Shown here in pieces: positions 34,851-44,829 of a DNA stretch of 64,000 nucleotides. Both the position numbers and the translations under genes were made by a program. The stretch's first letter is position 1. The number at the start of each line of letters is the position of its first letter. Source of the DNA: Alitta virens (taxonomy: Eukaryota; Annelida; Polychaeta; Phyllodocida; Nereididae); NCBI GenBank assembly GCA_932294295.1, contig OW028578.1, forward strand, positions 35,375,185 to 35,439,184. The letters are read 5' to 3'. The notes under the pieces are model-generated. The model did not search any database. It had not been told where the DNA came from and worked only from the letters and a program-made list of their open reading frames with translations.

Positions 34851-36380
34851 GTGAAAACTCTTGTTTTTTCTAGAGTCACCAGTTGCTTTTTTCTAACAAC
34901 TTCTTAGGCATGTTTTACAACATACTGACCCTGTGGACAATATGCTGCTTTGCAAAATTGCATTGTGAAATGTTACAGTATTTTTACGAAGTGGGCTGAA
35001 TTACATCCGCCACTATAATTGTAGGAAGGAACTTCCAAGGAGTTTAATTATTTTGAGAATGTTGGAAGCAGTTTGGAGAATAGTTTTCTGAACTGTGTTT
35101 GGAGTATATTGGGCTATGTGTCAAATATTTTCTATAATTTGGTTTTAGCAATCATGAAAACAGAAGAACCTAACCGTGCTCTGTATATGTATCTTCCATT
35201 ATTATTAATACATCTTTGTAGTGGTTGCTTTTATTTTATTTTTTATATATTAAGAATTCAATTATTATATATATTTTTTTTTTCAAAGTCAAAATTAATG
35301 TTTTAGTACATTACTTTCAATGTTTCTTATTTTTCTTTATTTGCATCCTCTTGGATCGGTGGAAGCTTGTGACATATTAAGTTAATCCAATTTGTACTCT
35401 TAAATTAAAGTCTTATATAATTTTCCTGTCTATTGTTCATTTAGGCAGTGCTCTTATGGGTGAAGTTATGTTGTACTAAAGCAATTGATGGAAAACGTAC
35501 ATCAATTGATAGAAAATGCTATGAAGATAGCATTTAGATGTGGTCTAAGAATTTCATTTGTTATCAAAATGTCTTCCTATATTTTTCATAATAAGGCCTG
35601 CTGATACATGTCAGTGTAATGAATACATAAAATATATAATCAATGTTGAAATATGTGAAAGGTGACTTCAATGCTTTAATTCAGCAATGGTCAGGTAAAT
35701 ACAATACAAGAAAAGGTATAATGCAACTTTCAAAAAGAAATAACTTTATCAATTTTATATGTCAGTAGCAATATAAATGTACACTAATTATGCAATAAAT
35801 AGCAAAAGAGATATAACAACTCTATTGCCTTGATATTAACTTATATAAAAATAGCTCTCACACAATCCAAATTGCCTGATAACACTTGTCCTTTTACAAT
35901 TTGAATAACCTAATATATATATCTACAGATTATATATATATGTATGATATGCAAGGCAATATGAGATACCTCATCATATTTTGATGTAGATGGTAAGAAA
36001 TATACATGACTCAATGTAACAAAATTCCTGTAAACATGTCAAAGCATGTTTTCTGTTCAGTGATGTCTAGTCTGAGCGATAGTGACAGTTAAACTTTGAA
36101 TCAGCTATTTCCTGTCAAATTTAATGGACTTATAATTCCCTATTGACACAAGTATAGACTTGACAGGTTTGAGCTCATTATTGAATATTCATTAGTATGG
36201 AAGAATTGATATAGAAACTGAATGCTCTAGAATATCAACATGACTGAAAGTTCACTGATTGTTATTCTGATACAACAGAAATGATTGTTTGTGCAAACAT
36301 AACAATCAATAAAATGAAAACAAATAAAATATATATAAGGCATAAGCACACATAAATATTGTGGACACAGTCAAAAATAT
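34851..36380. other. AT-rich spacer
   Basis: No gene or named repeat seen apart from short T-rich and TA-rich tracts. It adjoins the 3' end of the minus-strand ITAM-type gene. Confidence 0.4.
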
Positions 36381-36390
36381 TTTATTTAGT
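36376..36390 (-). terminator. Polyadenylation signal of the ITAM-type gene
   Basis: AATAAA on the minus strand (ttttattt on plus) about 15-20 bp after the stop codon of the terminal exon. Confidence 0.5.
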
Positions 36391-36400
36391 GAATATCATG

Positions 36401-36801
36401 TCACAAATTATCGTTAGCATCAGACTGTTTGAAGTTTTTCATGAACTCATTAAATGTTTCTATCTTAGACATGTATTCATTGAACATTTTGGCATTTTGC
36501 TTGAAATCCTTCATCCTAATTGACTCCCTGAAAAACTTCATGGATTTATTATGTTCATCCACCTTGACTGCTATCTCTGTTAAGAACTCCATGTTCTTCT
36601 GAAATTCAGCTACAGCATCTTGTCTTTGAATGGAATTCTGTATCATTCTCATAAAATCATTCATTTTTTGTATTCCAGAATCTTGCGTCTCTTCAATGTT
36701 CTTGTCCGCTTCAGCCACATAAGGATCACAGATTTCTCTTCTGCTGGGTAAGGAGTCATGATGAGCTCTTTCGGTGAACGACATGGCTGGACCATTTTCA
36801 T
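36401..36801 (-). CDS. ITAM-type receptor tail gene, terminal exon
   Basis: Acceptor gtgttag precedes ATGAAAATGG (36801), giving a phase-1 exon that continues the frame of 37635-37724. About 133 codons: an acidic/Ser start with CDPYVAEADKNIEE, then a long helical region rich in Met, Lys, Phe and Asn (repeats of the kind FMKNFKQ, FNEYMSK) with coiled-coil character, then a stop at 36401. The frame is also open upstream to an ATG at 36946, but the phase match supports the acceptor. Likely cytoplasmic C-terminus; function of the helical region unknown. Confidence 0.6.
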
Positions 36802-37634
36802 CTAACACTGCGGTGTCGAAGTCATCAACCAAAACAATGATAAATAAATTATTTTCCAGACCATACATACTCTTTAGGCTATGCTGATACTCTTTGTATA
36901 ACAATGACTTTAATTGGAAGCCTGCACTTTTAACACCTTTAAACATCTTGCTAATTCTTTCATGGTTCTGCAGAGCATGGTTCCAATGTATGAATAGTTA
37001 GTAATTTTTCCCCAACACAAAAGCAAAATTAAATATTTATATTTTCTTAATTTCTTTAGAAGCATAATAGAAATTACGTAAGAATAAAAATCGACGATTA
37101 ACTTGTGGCTAAACGACAAAGAAATGGCTGCATCTAGTTGCTTGTTCAGGGTTGGCTTGACATTAAAACAGTTTGTTACTTTGTTACGTAAATTGCTTAC
37201 TTTTGCTTTTTAGTTGCCAGAAAATTGGTTATCATTCCTAACTTTTCCATTATACACACCCTGGTGGTTATGACTCATCACTTGCCTGTCTGGCGCACAC
37301 TTGCCTTTGATGAGTCATAATCACAGTTGTGTGTCATAACTCAACCTGCAGCTGCTTGGCCAGGAGGATTCGGCGGCTTGCAAACATGATTACATGTAAA
37401 GCATGTCCACGATTCAGTGAACCATGTCCCTTTTCCCACTGCAATGGCATTCACAATGTTGACCAGCTTGCAATTCAGCTCCCTTGGCTGAGTCATCATT
37501 GCTTGGGATCACAAATAATCATTGGCTTTTTAATATGAACAACCAGCAAAAGTAAGCACTTTACGTGAACTAACTGTAATCGGACCACTGTACTACCATT
37601 GAAACTTTACAGTCTTGTTCATTGCAATATTCAC

Positions 37635-37724
37635 CTGGAGTTTCTGGTGGTTCTGGAAGCTCCTTTATGCCAGTAGTATTGAGTGACGTGCCAATATAAT
37701 CATAATAGCCTTCAGTGTCATCAT
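37635..37724 (-). CDS. ITAM-type receptor tail gene, phase-1 exon (YDYI)
   Basis: Acceptor cgacttag, donor CCAG|gtgaat; 90 nt, phase 1 at both ends. Encodes EGYYDYIGTSLN and a Pro/Glu-rich end (LPEPPETP). YDYI is a YxxI tyrosine motif of the type bound by SH2 domains. Confidence 0.65.
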
Positions 37725-37836
37725 CTAAGTCGTAAAAACATATATAATTTAGTATGATAATTCTCTTATTAGTGAAGTTAAGAATCTCAAAATTACATAT
37801 GCAGTAAAAGTTTAAACTACCAGAATTGCCATTCAC

Positions 37837-37911
37837 CTTTATACAAACTGTGAGTTGCATTTGGCACATATGAAGATTCGACATTGCCTGGAATGTCTGG
37901 AGAGGATTGTC
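37837..37911 (-). CDS. ITAM-type receptor tail gene, phase-1 exon
   Basis: Acceptor attgcag, donor AAAG|gtgaat; 75 nt, phase 1 at both ends, in frame with its neighbours. Ser/Pro-rich (QSSPDIPGNVESSYVPN) with two tyrosines. Confidence 0.55.
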
Positions 37912-38128
37912 CTGCAATGAATCCGTTTAAGGTATAGTAGTGAGTTTGAGAATGTTATTTATTGATGAGATTACGTATGCTTGGTTATTGTGTGGGACAC
38001 CAACAGTTCCATTTCTCAAAGTTGCAAGACCTTAGCTGTGTGTAGTTGACTAGCCCTGACGACCCCTGTGTGTTAGCATAAAGTGGTCATGAGTCATCCC
38101 ATTGAGAAACCATGAGATTTTGACTTAC

Positions 38129-38191
38129 CTTCAAGAGAGCTTGTCTCAAAGTAAATGCATGGCATGTAGGGCCAGGAGAATATAAACCATC
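38129..38191 (-). CDS. ITAM-type receptor tail gene, candidate phase-1 exon
   Basis: Acceptor aatctcag, donor GAAG|gtaagt; 63 nt, phase 1 at both ends, open in the required frame. More hydrophobic and aromatic (WPYMPCIYFETSS) than the other exons, so support rests on splice sites and phase only. Confidence 0.35.
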
Positions 38192-38339
38192 CTGAGATTT
38201 TTTGCTTCTGATAGCACTATATTTGAATGTCATGCAAGGGATATTTTTGAAATTGAACAACTTTCAAGTATGAGAAATACTTTCATGACCAAAATCAGAC
38301 ATTTCACATTTTTTATTCTGTGTCAGCTTACACCTGATC

Positions 38340-38526
38340 CTAGGGCAGTGGCCTAGCTCAGAGGTAGCGCTCTGGGCTTCCAACCGCTGGGTCCCGGGTT
38401 CAATTCCCGGTCGAGCCTAAGTTGGATGGCTGTTTCCTCCTTCGACTCATTGCTATGGTCTCTGCCTGGCCTAATTAGCCCAACTGGTGTAGAAATACAG
38501 GATGCAAAGCCCTAATCACACACACA
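38340..38526 (+). mobile_element. tRNA-derived SINE
   Basis: Full-length copy with boxes A and B, tail (ac)n. Perfect 13-bp target duplication cttacacctgatc at 38327-38339 and 38527-38539. Lies in an intron of the ITAM-type gene, opposite strand. Confidence 0.93.
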
Positions 38527-39144
38527 CTTACACCTGATCTGATTGGTCAATGAAAGTGAAAGCAGGTACTTGTGACGTGACAGCTGGTGAAATCATTAAA
38601 TCAGTGTCAGTGATGAATGTATGCTGGACCTTGGCAAAGAGGGCCTGAATTATGAAACCATGATTATTAAGGCCCAGCGGAGGCGTAACATCATCTGCCC
38701 TGGGGGACCGATGTGGGCACTTTATTATGGGACCAAAATAGGGGGCCCCGTACCCCCAGTGAGATGGTTAAGGTCTACTTTCAAAGGGGCTTGCTTTTCT
38801 CGAAATTTAAATCCGCTTATACAATATACTTTTCAAACTCGATGTAAACATGTTGGTCTTAAAAATCATTGATAATATGGTTTGCAAATTTCTAAATATA
38901 TATATTAATTAAACTTCACATGGATTTGTTTTTTTTTCTTGTTTGTGTGCGTTTACTTGCAAACATTTCTAACACTTCTAGAACAATGGTCATAAGTTCC
39001 ATGTTAGAACTCTAAACAGTTTGATCAATCAAAATTATTTCACTTTTTCTAGCTCACCTTGAAAAATTTAAGAGATACTTTTCTTGGATGCATTATGCAT
39101 TAAATCGCGCAATTGCTGAAATGAATGGTAAACTAATGTAAGCG

Positions 39145-39240
39145 GATTCAAGCCCAAGTTGGATCATCACCTCATTGCCATGGTACCTGCCTGTCCTAAT
39201 TCCCCCATTAAATGCAGAAGTACTAGAGCATCCTTATAAA
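39145..39240 (+). mobile_element. Decayed SINE body fragment
   Basis: agttggatcatcacctcatt then gccatggtacctgcctgtcctaat matches the SINE body with many substitutions and no tRNA head. Confidence 0.6.
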
Positions 39241-39854
39241 GGTTTTCTTTTTTGCACTTCCATAATTTTATTTTGCTCATATAAAAGTATTATAGATTGG
39301 CTCTCATCATCTTTGGACTAGTATTTTTTTTAGAGGCATGTACTTCATTTGATCAGATTTTTTTGGTGTTTTTGGTGTTATTCACGAAATGTACAAAACA
39401 CAACTTACCTCTCCTTAGCTCACTGTTATTGTGTCCAGCCCAGGTATTATATATCTGTTCTGAAAGTTAGTATTAAAAAAAGAAACAAGTACAAAACATT
39501 TTGTATAGTATTGCAAACATTTCCAAACTGATACTAGAGCACTTTACAACAAACTACTACACAAATGAATGAAATCAGATAAATCTGACATTTAACCACC
39601 ATATACATGTCAATTTTTTTTACGATCTGCAGTGCTGAACACACTGGTGTCAATTAGTGATTTTGATCATTGAATGCCTACAAACACTCTGGGCCCAGCA
39701 TAACCTATGCTATGTAATGTTGAAGGTGATTGTTTCCAAGTCATCCTACTTACATTTTTTAGTGTTTGAATTTGCAGGTTAACACCAGGGTTGAAAGCTT
39801 GAAAGGAAATGTTAAAAATCTTGTGAAATTTATTGATCAACATAATTTTCTCAC

Positions 39855-39884
39855 CTTTTTGCGGTTTTGGTGGATACATATAAT
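39855..39884 (-). CDS. ITAM-type receptor tail gene, 30-nt micro-exon
   Basis: Acceptor gcaatttcag, donor AAAAAG|gtgaga; 30 nt, phase 1 at both ends. Encodes YMYPPKPQK, a tyrosine followed by a proline-rich SH3-type stretch. Downstream, aaagtacatttggaggaaag is repeated three times (39902-39967). Confidence 0.55.
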
Positions 39885-40179
39885 CTGAAATTGCAATTGG
39901 AGGAAAGATAAAGTACATTTGGAGGAAAGATAAAGTACATTTGGAGGAAAGATAAAGTACATTTGGAGTTGACAATCTTTTAATTTTTACGAGTCCTAGC
40001 TCCAGGAGGGTGTCTATGTACATGTCTCTTTTACAGCAAAATCTGGGTTTTCTTTACCTAATCTATATCATGATCATGAGGGCCTCCAAAAAAGTTTGGG
40101 TAACACTTCCCCGCCAAGTATGTTTTTTTCTGTACAGGCCAGTTTGTCATAATGGTTTGATATAATTTAGTGGAATTGA

Positions 40180-40222
40180 AAGATGAAACAGCCATCCAAC
40201 TTGGGCTCGATCAGGAATTAAT
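40180..40222 (-). mobile_element. SINE fragment, inverted
   Basis: gatgaaacagccatccaact and gggctcga are the complement of the SINE junction between tRNA head and body. Only about 40 bp remain. Confidence 0.6.
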
Positions 40223-41596
40223 GGCTTGATTAACATAACAGACTGAACTTTATGTCATGTATCACCTTCTGCTAATCTTGAAGATAATCAACCCTTCAGC
40301 CTAAAAGCAGTTAATGACCTGTGCCATTTGATGGAAGCCTTTATGACAAGAATATATTCATTCATACAATTTTAGGGACTGGAGACGGCACATTGTGCTT
40401 GCCCATACTCCAGTGAGAGTTTTGGGGCTTTTCCACTCTGCAGTCACATAATATGGCCTTTGATAAGAGTTTCTGATACATAGTAAATACTAATTAATTG
40501 TATCTACACTCTACAGTATTGAAACCAATCATGAGTAACTTTTATGTGACTAACCCTTCCCAAGAGAATTATTGCATTGTTGTCCTGGACATGGACTGGT
40601 ATGTATTCATTTTTTAGAGAACCCAATAGTTAACACTCCTTTTTCTGATAACGTTTTTGTATTGATTTTTAAGCTGCTTTGAGACTGTACTCTGAAACTT
40701 TGTCAGCTTTGCTAGACTGAGGTGGCAATCAGACAGGCTGGCTGAGTAATCCAGAGCTCCTCTATAACTATTGCCTGATTACACTGCAACCAGATGGATA
40801 TTTTATTTTTGCACAGGAGGTTTCATACATTTGATATATATCTGGTGTCTAGTCAACTGGTCTGCGGCGCTCCCCCCCCCCCACCTCCCCTGCATTACAA
40901 TTTACTATAAAGCATTTATCACATATCCAGGTATGTCAATTATAGGTGTTAAGTGTTAAGCAAAAAATATAACGCTCTTTGGTGTTAAGTGCAATCATCA
41001 TCTGGGCATGGGCCTCTTTGAAATTGTTTTAGTACAAATCTGACCCTCAGAAAAGCAGAGGAGTTGACTTTCTTTCAAGTAGGCAAACAGTATCTGGCTA
41101 GCGGCAGGCCTGTGGACGAGTCGGTCTGAAGGGGAGGAAGAGTAGGCTTCGACAGAGGACCAGTTGACTTTGATGGCCGACCAGTCAGTTGAGACAACTC
41201 GTTAGATTAAATTAAAAAAGAAGAGATTTGGATGTTACAGAGGCATGTACACCGACACAGAACCCCTCCACTCCCTAGAGCCTGTACTAATGTATACTTT
41301 ACTTGGGGTCACATCACACTTGATAGCTATTATATATATATTAAATTTTTCTTTTTTTTAGGAAAACTGCTATGCATTTTTACTCCTCTGAAATCGTTTT
41401 GCTATAGCCGCTGTGATTTTCTTGAATTGCGATTTTTTCTTTGGTTGTTTTGCCTCGACATCTGAAAATCCATATACAAAAAAAATAATATTTCAATAAT
41501 AAGTCACCCTCTTTTGGGATATTTCATTGATACTCCACCAAATATGGGGAATGTAGCGCTCAAATGTGCAAAAAAAAGGAAACATTCTGTTCTTAC

Positions 41597-41692
41597 ATAG
41601 TTCTGAGGATGCATATAAATTGGATGCATCGAAATGAAGATCCTGGTAGTTCGTTGTCGCATTTCGGGAAACCAAGTTTTCATAGCTGGGCC
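41597..41692 (-). CDS. ITAM-bearing exon of a receptor-like gene
   Basis: Acceptor tttattgttaacag, donor CTAT|gtaaga; 96 nt, phase 1 at both ends. It encodes YENLVSRNATTNYQDL, which is a canonical ITAM: YxxL, eight residues, YxxL. Phosphorylated ITAMs recruit tandem-SH2 kinases of the Syk/ZAP-70 type; in invertebrates such motifs occur in Draper/CED-1-type phagocytic receptors. YENL also contains a Grb2-type YxN. The remaining residues (HFDASNLYASSEL) add a further tyrosine. Phase-1 symmetric exons are usual in extracellular-domain receptors of the EGF/Ig kind. The ectodomain and membrane exons are not visible in this window and would lie upstream, beyond 41.7 kb. Confidence 0.65.
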
Positions 41693-41702
41693 CTGTTAAC
41701 AA

Positions 41703-42114
41703 TAAATGAAAGATGTCAATGGAATTAACAACTGTAAATCAGTGGCTGGTACAAAACAAGCTATCATTACATCCAGGTAAATCTGAAGCTATTCGGTTTG
41801 CATCTAAGTTAAAGTGTAAATTTTGGTGTAAAATTTAATGAAACCAACATTGTAGAAGTAAACAAGATTAAATATTTGGGATAAATAATCAGAAATGACT
41901 TATTTGGAAAAGAGTGTCAATATGATCATCAAAAAGGCAAACGGAAAACTAAGATTATTTTACCACCACAAGCATGTTTTAACCAGAGAGATAATAAAAA
42001 TTCTATCTTTGTCACTTGTCCAAAGTCAAATGGATTATGCTTGCATGTCATGGTTTTCCCATCCACCAAAAGAATGCAAAAAAAAAGCTTCAAGTGTTGC
42101 AAAACAGAATGATG
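41703..42114 (+). mobile_element. CR1/L2-like reverse transcriptase fragment
   Basis: Broken RT reading: TVNQWLVQNKLSLHPGKSEA, then after a frame change KYLG ... KLRLFYHHKHVLTREIIKI ... LVQSQMDYACMSW. These are the thumb-side motifs of non-LTR RTs of the CR1/L2 type. Only about 130 codons remain, with a stop after KYLG. It is directly followed by a headless SINE. Confidence 0.7.
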
Positions 42115-42232
42115 ACGAGCCTAAGCTGGATGGCTGTTTCCTCCTTAGTCTCATTGCCATGGTCTCTGATTGTTCTTATTAGCCCAACTGGTGCAGAAAT
42201 AAAGGACGTAAAGCCCTAATCACACACACACA
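42115..42232 (+). mobile_element. Headless SINE joined to the RT fragment
   Basis: Starts at cgagcctaag, i.e. without the tRNA-like head, and runs through the shared body to (ac)n. The junction with the RT fragment is direct, so this is either a 5'-truncated SINE insertion or a template switch. Confidence 0.75.
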
Positions 42233-42845
42233 TGACAACTATTCATACCAGTATATCCATACAATAGTCAGACGTTAATGGCCTTAATAGGTTAAAACGT
42301 TGTCTACTGCGCTATCCCCCTGTACCCCATGTCACCTTCAGGTGATTTTTTTTTTTTCAAAGTTAACTAGAAAAGCTACAGATGTGCACTTCAAATATGT
42401 TTGTCAAACATCACATTGACACCATGAATGGGTTAGGGTGAAATAGCAAAGAGTAAAACATTGAATATTACTCTAAATGTGAAGAGATTTATATTGTGTT
42501 ATGATCGAGCTATTGCAAGTGGTAATTTGGTGATGATAGGATAAAGGGTTGTATTGCTGAGATATGTGGCTTTGAAAAAATTGCTTTTACCCCAAAGCTT
42601 TAGCTTTTTCTAACTTTGGTTTGGTTCATCCAAATGAGACCATATAAACTTAATTGACTAACATGAATGACCTTGGGTCAAAAGTAAGGTCACATGTGAT
42701 CTGTAATTGGAAATTTTTTTTTGCCCAAATATTGCCTAAGTGATGTTATTGCATCCAGCTGTCTTTAATGGCACAAAGGGTTAATGAAATGAGCCACTTG
42801 GGGTAATTATGCCCAATGGGGTAATAGCTGATAGTAATATGTACA
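42233..42845. other. Spacer without recognised features
   Basis: AT-rich; no supported exon or repeat. Ectodomain exons of the ITAM-type gene were looked for here and not found. Confidence 0.4.
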
Positions 42846-43337
42846 TTAAGCCCCGTTCCCACATAGCCGAGTTTGTCGTAGTCAACTCGTAGTATTACGT
42901 AACAGCCAAAATTTGAGGAGTTGGCGACGAATTCTGGAAGGAAAAAGTGACTCGCCGGGTACCAGGAGTGACTCGGCGGGTTACTCGCCGAGTTACTCGG
43001 CGGGTTCGGCGGGTGACTCGCCGGGTGACTCGCCGAGTTGTAGGAGTGACTCGCCGGGTTAAGCAAGGTAGCTACGACAGCGGGGGAAAGTCGCCGAGTC
43101 ACCCGTCGATGATAGGCTGACGCCAGCCTACCTGCATTCTCAGACGCATATCTCGCTTAATATTTGGTCTATTTTCGATCTGAAGCCCTCGAAGGTCCTG
43201 GGCCTCCACGCGGCGAGGGTGGAAACACTTGGGGTGAAGTCCTCTATCCCCAGTGGCTAAAACAGGACCGTGCGCATTGCACAAGCTGCTCCAGTTTTAC
43301 AGGAGGGTGTGTCCCCTACCATACAGGGGAAACAAAA

Positions 43338-44759
43338 ATGAATATGTCCGAATCGACAATTTCAGACCGGCTCGCACGTCCCCCGGGTGAACAAGGTGCG
43401 CGTCCCTCAGCGGTAAACCAGGCTGAGGTCGAAAAATTGGCTACTGGTTCCAGACAAAGTAAAAGTTTCCGCTCATCTACAGATGATGCCAATCCAAGTA
43501 CAACTTATGATGTTATATCTACGCCATGGCCTAAGTTTCTTGTTGTTACTGGCAGTGACGATGGGTTTTCCCGTCTCTCAGCCATAACAATTTGTCGAAC
43601 GTTGAAAGAAAGTATTGGTTTCGTTGAAAATACGAGAAGGCTCAGGAGTTCATCCTTGCTGGTGCAGGTTGCCCACAAGGACCAATCGTTAAAATTGCTG
43701 GAGCTGAGGGCCTTTGCGGGTACCCCTGTAAAGGTGGAGCCCCATCGGTTCTTCAACTCTTGCAAGGGGGTTGTGACATCTCATGAGAGCAGTCTCTGCT
43801 CCGATGACGAACTGAGGGACTGGCTGAATGACTACAATGTCATCCACATTCACCGCCAGCCCCCCAGATATTCACGACAGCTACTGACTCTGACCTTTGA
43901 TGGCACAGTGTTGCCTGATAGGGTCAGCATAGGGTTCGAGTGGTGTAGGGTACGTCCCTACATCCCGAACCCAAAACGATGTTATAATTGCCAGCGATTT
44001 GGCCATTTTAGCGGCTCCTGCCGCGCCAAAGCAACCTGCGCCAATTGTGGGTCACGGGAACACGTTCATTCCCGTGACTCACCATGTCAGAAACAGTCAT
44101 ATTGTGTTAATTGTGGAGGTGATGGGCCAGCCTATCACCGTGGCTGTCCCAAATGGCAGCTAGAGAAAGAGATCCTGAAGTTAAAGACCACCAAGGATAT
44201 CTCCTTTCCCCAAGCACGCCGTATAGCTGAACAGGCTGCTGGGGCAAGTTATGCCTCAGTCCTGTCTCAGATGGCTGGACCTAGATCTCCTTCACCCAGA
44301 TCATCGCCCAGGCGAAGGATTGACCTAGATCCTAATTATAATTATTCCAAGGCAGGGCAAAGCTTGCAGAAACATAAACCAGAATCTAAGACTTCACAGG
44401 CAGACGATCACCTCGCAAGAATAAAGCAGCATGCTATAGATGTCGGAAAAGGACATCTTGTAGCTCCATCGGTTAGTGCGTCACAACTTAGTGTACCCTC
44501 ACAGGGTGCACCTTCCGGTGTTGAGTCGGAAGAGATACACCAGCCGATGGAAGAGGAGGCAGGGACTACCACCATCCCTAGGCCTCAACGGGAGGGGGCA
44601 ATTGATAAAAGGTCAATTGTTCCCAAAAGACCCCCCCTCATCAGAAAAACACTAGAAAAATCTAGTGCACTGAGCTTCATAACACCACCATCTAAGCATG
44701 GTGGGGCCCTCAAAAAGATCTTAACACCAAAAGAGGCAGCGACTTTGAAGAAAAAGTGA
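43338..44759 (+). CDS. LINE ORF1, zinc-knuckle nucleocapsid-like protein (copy B)
   Basis: 473 residues from the ATG at 43338. This start is chosen because it follows the leader shared with copy A, whereas the longer frame from 43164 begins in flanking DNA. The middle has three Cys/His knuckles: CYNCQRFGHFSGSC (about 214-227, CX2CX4HX4C), CANCG...H...C (about 233-249) and CVNCGGDGPAYHRGC (about 256-270). A Ser/Pro/Arg-rich segment and a basic C-terminus ending TLKKK follow. Expected role: binds LINE RNA and acts as a chaperone in the retrotransposition particle. Stop is 70 bp before ORF2. Confidence 0.9.
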   Translation: MNMSESTISDRLARPPGEQGARPSAVNQAEVEKLATGSRQSKSFRSSTDDANPSTTYDVISTPWPKFLVVTGSDDGFSRLSAITICRTLKESIGFVENTRRLRSSSLLVQVAHKDQSLKLLELRAFAGTPVKVEPHRFFNSCKGVVTSHESSLCSDDELRDWLNDYNVIHIHRQPPRYSRQLLTLTFDGTVLPDRVSIGFEWCRVRPYIPNPKRCYNCQRFGHFSGSCRAKATCANCGSREHVHSRDSPCQKQSYCVNCGGDGPAYHRGCPKWQLEKEILKLKTTKDISFPQARRIAEQAAGASYASVLSQMAGPRSPSPRSSPRRRIDLDPNYNYSKAGQSLQKHKPESKTSQADDHLARIKQHAIDVGKGHLVAPSVSASQLSVPSQGAPSGVESEEIHQPMEEEAGTTTIPRPQREGAIDKRSIVPKRPPLIRKTLEKSSALSFITPPSKHGGALKKILTPKEAATLKKK

Positions 44760-44829
44760 ATATTCATACAAATTCATACCATGCACTACAGATTTTACTA
44801 TGATAATATTAAACTCTTTTAACTAATTC

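Noticed and set aside
39431..39479. Candidate exon QIYNTWAGHNNSELR with acceptor actttcag and donor GGAG|gtaagt
   Set aside because: Splice sites look good, but its length (49 nt) moves the phase from 1 to 2, which does not fit the phase-1 neighbours of the ITAM-type gene. Left unplaced.
43164..43337. Upstream extension of LINE ORF1 from 43164
   Set aside because: The first codons lie in the flanking TIR element and target duplication, and the extension is the LINE leader. The ATG at 43338 is the shared start.
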